From Dyella_B jejuensis (lineage in GTDB: Bacteria > Pseudomonadota > Gammaproteobacteria > Xanthomonadales > Rhodanobacteraceae): a DNA stretch of 64,000 bases. Below are positions 17,257 to 25,732 of this stretch, in pieces. Position 1 is the first letter of the stretch. Each line of letters begins with the position of its first letter. The stretch is taken from NCBI RefSeq assembly GCF_044904675.1, contig NZ_JADIKJ010000012.1, positions 124,001 through 188,000 of the forward strand, given 5' to 3'. The translations under genes were made by a program, and so were the position numbers. Below the pieces are notes generated by a model. The model did no database searches and had not been told where the DNA came from. It worked only from the letters and a program-made list of their open reading frames with translations.

Positions 17257-19554
17257 ATGACCTTTCGTCCCCTGCTCGTCCTGTTGATGGCCCTCAGCGT
17301 CACCGTGACCGCGTCGGCGCAATCCGCCGCCGACATGGGCGCGGCCAAGCCGCGCAAAGTCTCCGAACTGCCGCTGCAGCCAAACGGAAGCGAGGCCGAC
17401 GCGGCGCTCATTTCGGCGCACCTGCTCACTCGCTTCCACTACGACGCGCAGCCACTCGACGATGCGATGTCGCAGAAGATCTACGCGCTGTACTTCAAGC
17501 TGCTGGACGGCGAGAAGGTGTTCTTCACGCAGGAGGACATGGCGAAGTTCGCGCAGTACAGGGACAAGTTCGACGATGCGATCTGGAACAAGGATCTGTC
17601 CGGTCCGTTCACTATCTTCAACCAGTACATCCTGCGCGCGATCGACCGCATGACTTACGCGCGCAGCCTGCTGAAGCAAGGCTTCGACTTCAACACCACC
17701 GATACCTACAACATCGACCGCAAGAACGCCGACTGGCCGAAGGACAAGGCCGAGCTGGATGACCTGTGGCGCAAGCGCACCATGAACGATTGGCTGCGCC
17801 TCAAGCTCGCCGGCAAGAGCGATGACGAAATCCGCAAGACGCTCGACAAGCGCTACAGCAGCTACATTGATCGCGTGAAGCAACTGGATAGCGAAGACGC
17901 TTTCCAGACCTTCATGACCGCCTACGCCAATTCCACCGATCCGCACACTGATTACATGGGCCCGCGTGCTGCCGAGAACTTCGATATCACGATGAAGCTC
18001 TCGCTGGAGGGCATTGGCGCGGTGCTGCAGGCGCGCGACGATTACACCCAGATCCGCGAACTGGTGCCTGCCGGTCCCGCCGCCAAGTCCGGCAAGATCC
18101 ACGTGGGCGACCTGGTGCTGGGTGTCGGCCAGGGCGCGACCGGTCCGGTCACTGACGTGGTCGGCTGGCGCCTGGACGATGTGGTCAACTTGATCCGCGG
18201 CAAGAAGGACACCACCGTGCGCCTGGAAATCGTGCCGGCGGACCAGGGTCAGGATGGCAAGCACGAAATGGTTACGCTGGTGCGCCAGAAGGTTGCCATC
18301 GAGGAGCAGGCCGCCAAGAAGAAGGTCATCGAGATCACCGACGGCGGCGTCAGCCGCAAGATCGGCGTGATCGAACTGCCGATGTTCTATTCCGATTTCG
18401 GTGCGCGCAGCGAAGGCGACAAGAATTTCAAGAGCGCGACGCGCGACGTGGCCAAGCTGCTCGGCGAACTGAAGGCCGAAGGCGTGCAGGGCGTGGTGGT
18501 CGACCTGCGCAACAACGGCGGCGGTTCGCTGTACGAAGCGAACGAACTCACCGGCCTGTTTATCGACAAGGGTCCGGTGGTGCAGGTGCGTGACGCGCGC
18601 GGCCAGGTGCAGGTACAGGGCGACGACGATCCGGGTATGTCCTGGAGCGGTCCGCTGGCGGTGCTGGTCAATCGCGGTACGGCGTCGGCGTCGGAAATCT
18701 TCTCCGCGGCGATCCAGGATTACGGCCGCGGCCTGATCATCGGTACGCCGACCTTCGGCAAGGGCACGGTGCAGACGCTGATCGACCTCGACAAATTCGC
18801 CTCCGACCCGAGCAGCAACCCGAACTATGGCGCGCTGAAGATGACGGTGCAGGAATTCTTCCGCATCAATGGCGGCTCCACCCAGCTGCGCGGGGTCACG
18901 CCGGATATCCTGTATCCGACCAACGGGGACGAGAAGGATTTCGGCGAATCCACCTACGACAACGCGCTGCCCTGGACGCAGATCGCACCTGCCGACTACA
19001 AGCCGGTCGCCGATATGAAGGCATACCTGCCGCAGCTGCAGCAGATGCATGAGGCGCGGGATACCAAGTCGCCGGCATGGCAGCTGATGCTCGACGAGAT
19101 CGCGGAGTACAAAAAGCTCAGCGACCGCACGAGCATCTCGTTGAACTACGACCAGCGCCAGGCCGAGCGCAAGCAGCTGGATACGATCCAGGCCGACTTC
19201 CGGGCCCGCCACAAGACGATCGACGGCAACGATGCAGCCGAGGCGGACGAGGATAGCCAGCTCGACGACGGACTCAATCCGAGCGAGCGCAGCCTGAAGA
19301 GCGAATTGAAGGAACAGGCGGATGCCAAGAAGGCGCCCGATCCACAACTTCAGGAAACGGCACATATCCTGTTCGACGCGATCGGCCTGATCAATGCCAA
19401 TCCCAAATTGGCGGCGGAAGTGTTGCCTTACGGCGGCAAGCAGGGCGACAGCCAGTCTGTGGCGACCACGGACGGGCCGGCGTCATTGCCCAGTGCCACT
19501 GTCGAGCCGGGTGCTTCGTCGGCGCCAGCGCCAGCAACATCGACCGCACATTGA
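17257..19554 (+). CDS. prc: Carboxy-terminal processing protease Prc/Tsp
   Basis: A 765-residue periplasmic S41A protease that degrades or trims exported proteins, including wall hydrolases in studied species. A signal peptide ends near TASA. An N-terminal Prc domain is followed by a PDZ domain (about 240-330) and the protease core with a Ser-Lys dyad: Ser477 in GTASASEIF and Lys502 in PTFGKGTVQ, spaced 25 residues as in E. coli Tsp. A charged C-terminal DUF3340 region ends in a Pro/Ala/Ser-rich tail. Its place after the wall block and six bases behind lipA suggests read-through from lipBA. Confidence 0.95.
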   Translation: MTFRPLLVLLMALSVTVTASAQSAADMGAAKPRKVSELPLQPNGSEADAALISAHLLTRFHYDAQPLDDAMSQKIYALYFKLLDGEKVFFTQEDMAKFAQYRDKFDDAIWNKDLSGPFTIFNQYILRAIDRMTYARSLLKQGFDFNTTDTYNIDRKNADWPKDKAELDDLWRKRTMNDWLRLKLAGKSDDEIRKTLDKRYSSYIDRVKQLDSEDAFQTFMTAYANSTDPHTDYMGPRAAENFDITMKLSLEGIGAVLQARDDYTQIRELVPAGPAAKSGKIHVGDLVLGVGQGATGPVTDVVGWRLDDVVNLIRGKKDTTVRLEIVPADQGQDGKHEMVTLVRQKVAIEEQAAKKKVIEITDGGVSRKIGVIELPMFYSDFGARSEGDKNFKSATRDVAKLLGELKAEGVQGVVVDLRNNGGGSLYEANELTGLFIDKGPVVQVRDARGQVQVQGDDDPGMSWSGPLAVLVNRGTASASEIFSAAIQDYGRGLIIGTPTFGKGTVQTLIDLDKFASDPSSNPNYGALKMTVQEFFRINGGSTQLRGVTPDILYPTNGDEKDFGESTYDNALPWTQIAPADYKPVADMKAYLPQLQQMHEARDTKSPAWQLMLDEIAEYKKLSDRTSISLNYDQRQAERKQLDTIQADFRARHKTIDGNDAAEADEDSQLDDGLNPSERSLKSELKEQADAKKAPDPQLQETAHILFDAIGLINANPKLAAEVLPYGGKQGDSQSVATTDGPASLPSATVEPGASSAPAPATSTAH

Positions 19555-19569
19555 ACTCGACACGGCATG

Positions 19570-19602
19570 AAAAAAAGCAGCGCCCCGGCGCTGCTTTTTT
19601 TT
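19570..19602 (+). terminator. Rho-independent terminator after prc
   Basis: GCAGCGC pairs with GCGCTGC around a CCCG loop, flanked by seven A on the left and eight T on the right. The symmetry would also let it act leftward. Confidence 0.88.
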
Positions 19603-19669
19603 GTCCGGAAGCATCCGTTCCGTGGCTTGCCCTCCGGTGAGGGTGAGCCGTCGCAAGCGCGGCCTTTCC

Positions 19670-19719
19670 AGGGCCTGTTCGCCCTACTCGCGTAACCCGC
19701 GTTAGCGTGAACAAGCCCT
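19670..19719. repeat. Small imperfect palindrome abutting the large element
   Basis: AGGGCCTGTTCGCC on the left is an imperfect inverted copy of CGTGAACAAGCCCT on the right, with a TAACCCGCGTTA-like centre. Its right end runs straight into the CTAG of the next element. It may be a separate relict of a transposable element end. Confidence 0.5.
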
Positions 19720-20012
19720 AGGGATGCTCTGATCAATGCTACGTAGGCGTCACCAGCTCTGTCTGTTCGCAGACCATAGGTTCGTCGGCGAAGGCAGACT
19801 GGCCGTCTGTCGAGACGACGGGCCGAAGGGATGCGGACAGACAGAGCTGGCCCCAACATGTTGAATTAAAGCGATGGGGTGATGTCCAGAAGGCTCGCAG
19901 AGTGCGCCGCGCGGCTTGGCAAGACGGCCAGTCTTCCCGGCGCCGCACAACACACTCTGCGAGCCTTCTGGTCATCATGCCGCCTGCGTAGCATTGATCA
20001 GAGCATCCCTAG
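19718..20012. mobile_element. Palindromic TIR element, copy A (295 bp, with nested insertion)
   Basis: The ends are a 32-bp terminal inverted repeat (19718-19749 and 19981-20012) with one mismatch, starting CTAGGGATGCTCTGATCAAT. CTAG is present at both outer edges, as expected of a 4-bp CTAG target duplication (known for part of the IS5 family). Inside, AGCTCTGTCTG arms (about 19755 and about 19837-19850) form a second inverted layer around a variable centre (19786-19830). Compared with copy B, a 95-bp block at 19885-19979 is extra and has its own 19-bp perfect arms. There is no transposase frame, so it is MITE-like. The right CTAG supplies the TAG stop of the adjacent M1 peptidase. Confidence 0.75.
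19885..19979. mobile_element. Nested palindromic insert inside copy A
   Basis: Perfect 19-bp arms CCAGAAGGCTCGCAGAGTG (19886-19904) and its complement (19953-19971) enclose about 48 bases. Copy B lacks this block at the equivalent point (GGTGATG-CCGCC), so it is a later insertion. An ATG on each side could be a 3-bp duplication. Confidence 0.6.
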
Positions 20013-21733
20013 TTCGCCTTGCGCTGCGGCTTTTGTTGTTTCTGCCATTGCTGGTATTCAGTCACCTGGGGCAGATCGCGCAGCAGCTTGGAATGCGGAT
20101 CGATGATCACCAACGCATCCGCCGGCAGTTCGAGCGTGCCTTCGCCCCGCGTCATCGGCAATACGTGCAAGGCCTCGTCGACTTGCACCTCCACCGGCAT
20201 CGGGAAGGGTAGGTCGTGCGGCGCATGCCAGCGCAGATCCAAGCGGTCGCCATGGCGCTGCACGTCCAAAACAGGCAGTGCAGCCTGATACAGATACACA
20301 TTGAAGAACCAGTCCAGGTCGCGCCGGGTCACTTTGTCCACGATCTCGATGAAGTCGGGCGTGGTGGCGTAGTGCGGCGCGAAATTTCCCGGTTTCGGAT
20401 CGGCCCGCCCGTATACCAGCAGGCGCAGGCTCTCGAAGAACGCGCGGTCGCCGATCAGTTCGCGCAAGGAGTGCAGCATTAGCGCGCCCTTGTCGTAGAT
20501 ATCCAGCCCAGGGCCGTGTTCATCGTCGTAGACCTGTGCCTCGGTCTTGCTGCTGCCCGACACCACCGGATAGCGGTCGCTCAACGACAGGCGCATTTTT
20601 TCCAGCCAGCTGTAATAGCCCATGTCGCCGTTGATCGACTGGCTGTACAACGGTTGCATGTAGGTGGCGAAGGCTTCGTGCAGCCACATGTCGTTCCAGT
20701 CGGCATTGGTCATCTGGTTGCCGAACCACTCATGCGAGAACTCATGTTGCAGCAGCCAGTCGAAACCGCTGCCATCCTTCGCGTAGTGATTGCCGTAGGC
20801 ATTGATGGTCTGGTGTTCCATGCCCAGGTAAGGCGTCTCCACCACGCCCATTTTTTCATCGCCGAACGGATAGGGCCCGATGCGTGCCTCGAGGAAATCC
20901 AGCATGCGCGGGAACTCGGCGAACAGGGCCTGCGCTTGCCGCTCTTCCCCGGGCAGGTACCAGTATTGCAATGGGATCACGTTGCCATGGCGGCTGCGAT
21001 AATGGCCGGTCAGTTCCTTGAAGGGACCGACATTGATGGAGATCGCATAGGTAGTAGGGTGTTTGGCACGCCAGTGATAGGTGCGTTGATCGCCGTTATC
21101 GCTGATGCCGACCAGGACCCCGTTGCCCGGCGCCACCAATGGTTTGGGCACCGTGACGTACAGGTCGACCAGATCGGGCTTGCCTTGCGGATGGTCGATG
21201 CATGGCCAGAACAGGTCGCAGCCTTCGCCTTCCACGGCGCTACCTACCCACGGCTGGCCGTCGGCGGTGTGGCTCCAGACAAATCCACCATCCCAGGGCG
21301 CCTTCTTCGCCACATGCGGACGGCCGCCGTAATGCACGGTGGTTGAAACCTGCTCGCCGGTACCCAGCGCATGCGGAAGTTGCACGCGCAGGCGGCCGTC
21401 CGGATTATTCCAGCTGGTGGAGGCCAGTGGCCGTCCATCCACTTCGATGGCGGTGATGGGCAGGTTGCGATCCAGGTCCAGCAGCAACACGTCAGTGGGC
21501 GATCGCGCGGTGAACGTCAAGGTGGCGATCGCCTCGATGCGTTGCGCGGATGGATCGACCGCGATGTGCAGTTCGGCATGATCGAAATGCACGCGCGCCT
21601 GTTCGGCCGGCATGATGCCGCCAGAGTTTTCCGTTTGCGCCGTCAGCGGCGGTTGCCGGGTCTGGAGCGAGGCGCAGCCGGCGATGCCGGCTGCGAGGCT
21701 GAGTGCGAGCAGGCTGGAACGCAAAGCGTGCAT
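20009..21733 (-). CDS. M1 family metallopeptidase (lipoprotein)
   Basis: A 574-residue zinc aminopeptidase related to the leukotriene A4 hydrolase/PepN clan. The signal peptide ends in a lipobox (AGIAGC at about 16-21), so it is probably anchored to the outer membrane. The N-terminal beta domain is followed by LGMEHQTINAYGNHY in place of the usual GxMEN motif, then HEFSHEWFGN and the Glu ligand in WLHEAFATYMQP 18 residues on. The C-terminal helical domain of full-length PepN is missing. The stop codon TAG is the end of the neighbouring repeat element. Confidence 0.9.
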   Translation of the reverse strand: MHALRSSLLALSLAAGIAGCASLQTRQPPLTAQTENSGGIMPAEQARVHFDHAELHIAVDPSAQRIEAIATLTFTARSPTDVLLLDLDRNLPITAIEVDGRPLASTSWNNPDGRLRVQLPHALGTGEQVSTTVHYGGRPHVAKKAPWDGGFVWSHTADGQPWVGSAVEGEGCDLFWPCIDHPQGKPDLVDLYVTVPKPLVAPGNGVLVGISDNGDQRTYHWRAKHPTTYAISINVGPFKELTGHYRSRHGNVIPLQYWYLPGEERQAQALFAEFPRMLDFLEARIGPYPFGDEKMGVVETPYLGMEHQTINAYGNHYAKDGSGFDWLLQHEFSHEWFGNQMTNADWNDMWLHEAFATYMQPLYSQSINGDMGYYSWLEKMRLSLSDRYPVVSGSSKTEAQVYDDEHGPGLDIYDKGALMLHSLRELIGDRAFFESLRLLVYGRADPKPGNFAPHYATTPDFIEIVDKVTRRDLDWFFNVYLYQAALPVLDVQRHGDRLDLRWHAPHDLPFPMPVEVQVDEALHVLPMTRGEGTLELPADALVIIDPHSKLLRDLPQVTEYQQWQKQQKPQRKAN

Positions 21734-21819
21734 GCGGCGATACCGGTGAGGAAGGCCCCGGCATCATGCTTTGTCGCACGGCCCGGCGACAAAGCCAGAA
21801 GTCATGCTGCGACGCGATG

Positions 21820-23196
21820 CTAGGCGTAACGTTCGCTCAGCATCGCGAAGAGCGCGCGCAGGCCCATCGCTTCGCCGCCACGCGGGCGGCCGGGCCGGTC
21901 GCCGTCGTTCCAGGCGTAGGTATCCAGATGTAACCAGGGCATGCCTTCGGGAATGAAGCGCTCCATGAAAAGCGCCGCCGTGATCGCACCGGCGTGGCGC
22001 GAGGGCCCCGCATTGGCAAAGTCGGCCAGATAGGATTCGAGCATCTTGCGATACGGACGCCACAGCGGCAGCCGCCATAGCGGATCGGCCACCGCGCGGC
22101 CGCAGGCAAGCGCCGCGTCGGCGATTGCATCGTCGTTGGCGAACAGTGCCGGCAAGTCCGGACCGAGCGCCACGCGGGCCGCGCCGGTGAGCGTGGCGAA
22201 GTCGACGATCAGGTCCGGTTGCTGTTCCGCGGCATAGGCCAGCGCGTCGCACAGGATCAGCCGGCCTTCCGCATCGGTGTTGTCGATCTCGACGCTATGG
22301 CCCGCCCGGGTGATGACTACTTCGCCCGGACGCATCGCGTTACCAGCGACCGCATTCTCCACGGCCGGAACCAGCAGCGTGAGCCGCACCGGCAGCTTCG
22401 CCTGCATCACCAGCTCGGCCAGCGCGATCGCATGGGCCGCGCCGCCCATGTCCTTCTTCATCCAACGCATGCCGTCGGACGGTTTCAGGTCCAGGCCGCC
22501 AGTATCGAAGCACACGCCCTTGCCGACCAGCACCAGCCTGGGATCGCCAGCCTTGCCCCAGTTCAGTTCGACCAGGCGCGGCGCGCGATGGCTGGCGCGC
22601 CCCACGGCGTGGATGGTCGGAAAGTTATCTTCCAGCAATTCGTCGCCGACCCATTCGCGCACTTTGGCCTTGTGCGCCTTGGCCAGCTGCTTGGCCGCAT
22701 CGGCCAGCTGCTTCGGGCCCATGTCCTCGGTAGGCGTGTTGACCAGGTCGCGCACCAACGCCGTGGCTTCGGCGAGCGGTTGCAGCGCCGCCAGCGTCTT
22801 GGCATCCACCGCCAGCACGGCGGCGGCGCGCCTGGCTTTGCGGTAGCGGGTGAACTGATAGGCGCCCAGGGCCCAACCCAGCGCGGCCAGCTGCGCATCC
22901 AGGGGCGCGCTGTCCGGTGCCAGCACGTATTCGCCAACCGGCAAACTCATCGGCAGGGCCGCCAGCGCGAGCAGTGGGTCTTGCTGTTCTACGCCCACGA
23001 TCACGCGCGCCAGTTTGCCGTTTGCATCGGGCAGCAGGCACACGCTGCCGGGTTTTGCGTCGAAGCAGGTGTCATCCAGCCAGCTGCGTTGCGCGGCAGT
23101 CAGGCCTTTGCGCGTGGCGGGCAGGCGGGCGGGATCCGTCGCTTCGATCGGCGTGGGCGCGTGGCGGCTGGAACGAAGTTCGATCAGGGCAGACAT
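21820..23196 (-). CDS. M17 leucyl aminopeptidase family protein
   Basis: A 458-residue cytosolic di-metal aminopeptidase. VLVGKGVCFDTGGLDLKPSDGM holds the first metal ligands and catalytic Lys, and NTDAEGRLILCDAL is the M17 signature with Asp/Glu ligands and catalytic Arg. DMGGAAHAIALAEL follows the family core. The N-terminal domain is shorter than PepA (about 500 residues), as in PepB-like members. Leftward like the M1 gene upstream of which it lies. Confidence 0.93.
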   Translation of the reverse strand: MSALIELRSSRHAPTPIEATDPARLPATRKGLTAAQRSWLDDTCFDAKPGSVCLLPDANGKLARVIVGVEQQDPLLALAALPMSLPVGEYVLAPDSAPLDAQLAALGWALGAYQFTRYRKARRAAAVLAVDAKTLAALQPLAEATALVRDLVNTPTEDMGPKQLADAAKQLAKAHKAKVREWVGDELLEDNFPTIHAVGRASHRAPRLVELNWGKAGDPRLVLVGKGVCFDTGGLDLKPSDGMRWMKKDMGGAAHAIALAELVMQAKLPVRLTLLVPAVENAVAGNAMRPGEVVITRAGHSVEIDNTDAEGRLILCDALAYAAEQQPDLIVDFATLTGAARVALGPDLPALFANDDAIADAALACGRAVADPLWRLPLWRPYRKMLESYLADFANAGPSRHAGAITAALFMERFIPEGMPWLHLDTYAWNDGDRPGRPRGGEAMGLRALFAMLSERYA

Positions 23197-23383
23197 GCGG
23201 TTCCTTGCGCGCGGGGCATGCGCGGGAGTGGGATTGACCGCAAATGATGCGCGCTTTTACGGAGGCGATCAAAATCCTTTGCACACCCTGTTCTTTTATG
23301 GGAGAGAGTGCGCGCGCTTATGCCGTTGCTCTACCGCACGAGGCGTGTCTCGCATGCGCCAGCCAACTACCTGCCGGCGAGCC

Positions 23384-24100
23384 TTAACCTTCTTCCTGGC
23401 GAGGGGAGGGAACCGGATGCTCGAGCCAATCCACCAGCGCCGCCAGATCGCGCAGATTCAGATCGGGCGCCGGCCCCAGCGCACCCGGCCAGGGGTGTCC
23501 CGCGCGATTGATCCAGGCGGTGCGCAGGCCTGCCTCGCGCGCACCGACTACATCCAGCTCCGGATCGTCGCCCACGTGCAGAATGTTTTCAGGCGCCACG
23601 CCCAGCAGTTCGGCCGCGGCACGGAAGATGCGCGGGTCGGGCTTGGCCGAGCCGATCTCGCGCGCGCAGATGTGATGCGCGAAATGCAGGTGCAGGCCGA
23701 TGCGTTCCAGGTCGGCGTTGCCGTTGGTCAGGCTGGCCACCGGATACATGTCGCGTAGACGTTCGAGCGCGGGCAGGGCATCCGGATACAGTTCGACGCT
23801 GTTGCGTGCGGTGGCGAAAATGTTCCACAGCGTATCCAGCGGCGCCTCGGTAATGCCGCAGGCGTCGAACGCCTTTTGCATGGTGAGATAGCGTTGTGCG
23901 GTGAAGTCGTGCGCCAGGTCGGTACGTTCGGCGGCCACCTGCGCGCGCAGCTCGCGCAGGGCAGGAATCGGCCAGGTACGCGCCACCTCGGGATAGTGCT
24001 TGCGCAGGTATTGGTCCAGGTCGCGATCCGCGCGCTGCAAGGCCGGCATGACCGGCCACAGGGTATCGTCAAGATCGATCGTGATGGCGAGGATGCGCAC
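23384..24100 (-). CDS. HAD family hydrolase (YigB-like)
   Basis: A 238-residue haloacid dehalogenase-type phosphatase. Motif I is ITIDLDDTLW (nucleophile Asp), motif II LTNGN, motif III Lys in the AREIGSAKPDPRIF region and motif IV HVGDDPELDVVGAREAG. The helical cap between motifs I and II gives C1 type. YigB of E. coli, an FMN phosphatase, has a similar look, but the substrate is not determinable here. Confidence 0.85.
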   Translation of the reverse strand: MRILAITIDLDDTLWPVMPALQRADRDLDQYLRKHYPEVARTWPIPALRELRAQVAAERTDLAHDFTAQRYLTMQKAFDACGITEAPLDTLWNIFATARNSVELYPDALPALERLRDMYPVASLTNGNADLERIGLHLHFAHHICAREIGSAKPDPRIFRAAAELLGVAPENILHVGDDPELDVVGAREAGLRTAWINRAGHPWPGALGPAPDLNLRDLAALVDWLEHPVPSPRQEEG

Positions 24101-24136
24101 GCCCGTATCAACCGGCTCGATGACGGGCCGGCGCGA

Positions 24137-25543
24137 TCAGCGCGCTTCGATGCGCAGCACCTGGCCGGTGCGGACGGTGTTGTCTTTCAGGTGGTTCCAG
24201 CTGCGGATTTGCGCTACGTCCACGCCATGCTTGCGGGCGATCGAATACAGCGTTTCGCCGGCGGCGACGCGATAGGTACGGGTCGGCGCCTTCGCGCTGC
24301 TGGCGATCTTCCTGCTCTCGGCCTTCTTGCTCAGGGCCTCGGCAGCTTTGCCAGGGCCCTGGGTGGAAACCTTGGCTACCGAGCTCTTGGCGTAGCTTAC
24401 GTAGACATCGGCGGTGACCTTGGCAAAACTGCTGCCGCGGCTGGCCGCATCGGACACGGTGAGCGCATCGCCATGCACGCCCTTGAGGCTGGTCGGCTCC
24501 GGTGCGGCCACGACCGCGCCATTGACGTCGCTGAGGCTCGGCGTGTTGGCACGCGCGGCGATGGCCGCTCGCGAAGCTGCCGCGAGGCTGGCCGGCGAAA
24601 CCGCGGAGCGAGCGGATGGTGCGGCGGCCATCTGGGTGGGTTCGGCGCTGGCGTGCGCGCCGACTTCAGCAAGAATGCGGCTGCGGCGCGATGCATCCAT
24701 CGCGATCAGCGTGCTGCCCGCGTCGTAGGGCACCAAGCTATGCGAGCGCAGCACGCTTTCGCCCTTGGGGCTCTGCGTGAAGTCGACGAACTCTTTCGCC
24801 GCCGCCGCGTTCGGGCTGCTGGGATTGGTGACCAGATAGAGCGGGAAGAACAGCGGATAGGTGCCGCTGGCAACCGAGGATACAGTGGGCGCGGTGCCGT
24901 CGATGCGCAGCATCTTGATCTTCGAATTGCCCGCCACGCTCGATAGCGTCGTCACGCCGAACGAGCGCGGATCGAGCATCACCGATTGTTCCAACTGGGT
25001 GGTGTTCACGTACAGGCGCGGCGCCGCCACCGGCTGGCTGCCGCGACCGAACAGCAGTTTGCGCAGGCTATATTCCACGCCGTCGCCAGGGCTTGCTACC
25101 GCGAACACGTCCATCGGTGCATCGTTGCCGCCCACTTCTTTCCAGTTGGTGATCTTGCCGTAGTAGATATCGTGCACCTGCTGCAAGGTCAGGCTGCTCA
25201 CCGGGTTGGAAGGGCTGGTGATCAGCACCAGGCCGTCCCACGCGACCGGGGTGAAGGTGAGGCCGCCATCCACGGCGCTGCCAGAACTGGGGCGTGCGCT
25301 ACCGGCGATATCGGCCGAACCGCCGGCCACCGCATCGAGGCCGGACGCGGTGTTGAATGGCTGCATCAGCACATTGCCATGCCCGGACGACTGCCAGGCT
25401 TTCGCCATGCCCTTGACCACCCCGTTGGCGGTAACAACGTCGCCACGCCAGGTCAGCGACTGCGTTGCCGCGGCAAGCGCCACAGTGGAAAGGCCGGCGC
25501 TGATCAGGGCGACGGAAAGCAGACGGGTCATACGTACTGGCAT
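24137..25543 (-). CDS. PstS-like substrate-binding protein fused to LysM
   Basis: A 468-residue exported protein. The signal peptide spans about 1-31 (ends ALAAA). Residues about 35-280 are a phosphate-type periplasmic binding fold: GGSADIAGSARP, the LQQVHDIYYGKITNWKEVGG segment common to PstS proteins, and the late AKEFVDFTQSPKGESVLRS. A long Ala/Ser-rich linker leads to a C-terminal LysM domain (TYRVAAGETLYSIARKHGVD...LRIEAR) that should bind peptidoglycan. No pstCAB genes are near, so transport is doubtful; wall-tethered phosphate sensing or binding is an inference. The start is the ATG before PVRMTRLL; a TTG ten codons upstream is possible. Confidence 0.85.
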   Translation of the reverse strand: MPVRMTRLLSVALISAGLSTVALAAATQSLTWRGDVVTANGVVKGMAKAWQSSGHGNVLMQPFNTASGLDAVAGGSADIAGSARPSSGSAVDGGLTFTPVAWDGLVLITSPSNPVSSLTLQQVHDIYYGKITNWKEVGGNDAPMDVFAVASPGDGVEYSLRKLLFGRGSQPVAAPRLYVNTTQLEQSVMLDPRSFGVTTLSSVAGNSKIKMLRIDGTAPTVSSVASGTYPLFFPLYLVTNPSSPNAAAAKEFVDFTQSPKGESVLRSHSLVPYDAGSTLIAMDASRRSRILAEVGAHASAEPTQMAAAPSARSAVSPASLAAASRAAIAARANTPSLSDVNGAVVAAPEPTSLKGVHGDALTVSDAASRGSSFAKVTADVYVSYAKSSVAKVSTQGPGKAAEALSKKAESRKIASSAKAPTRTYRVAAGETLYSIARKHGVDVAQIRSWNHLKDNTVRTGQVLRIEAR

Positions 25544-25732
25544 AGGAAAGCGCGACCTGCGAAAGGGAAACAATGCGAGTGTGCCGCCAGCGGCGCTTAG
25601 GCGCAGTGACGGGGTTGCTGTATTTCAGCGGTCCGGAGGCAAAACATCAAGCGAAAACATCAAGCGCGTTCATGCATTTGCATCAAACACTTGATTGAGA
25701 CGGAAGGTCTCGTCTTCCGTCTCCGCGTCGGC

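Noticed and set aside
19718..20012. CRISPR array
   Set aside because: The repeats are inverted, not regularly spaced direct repeats, and there are no cas genes.
19739..20106. Short frames inside repeat copy A
   Set aside because: They arise from the palindromic element; both strands give similar Arg/Ser-rich frames because of the inverted repeats.
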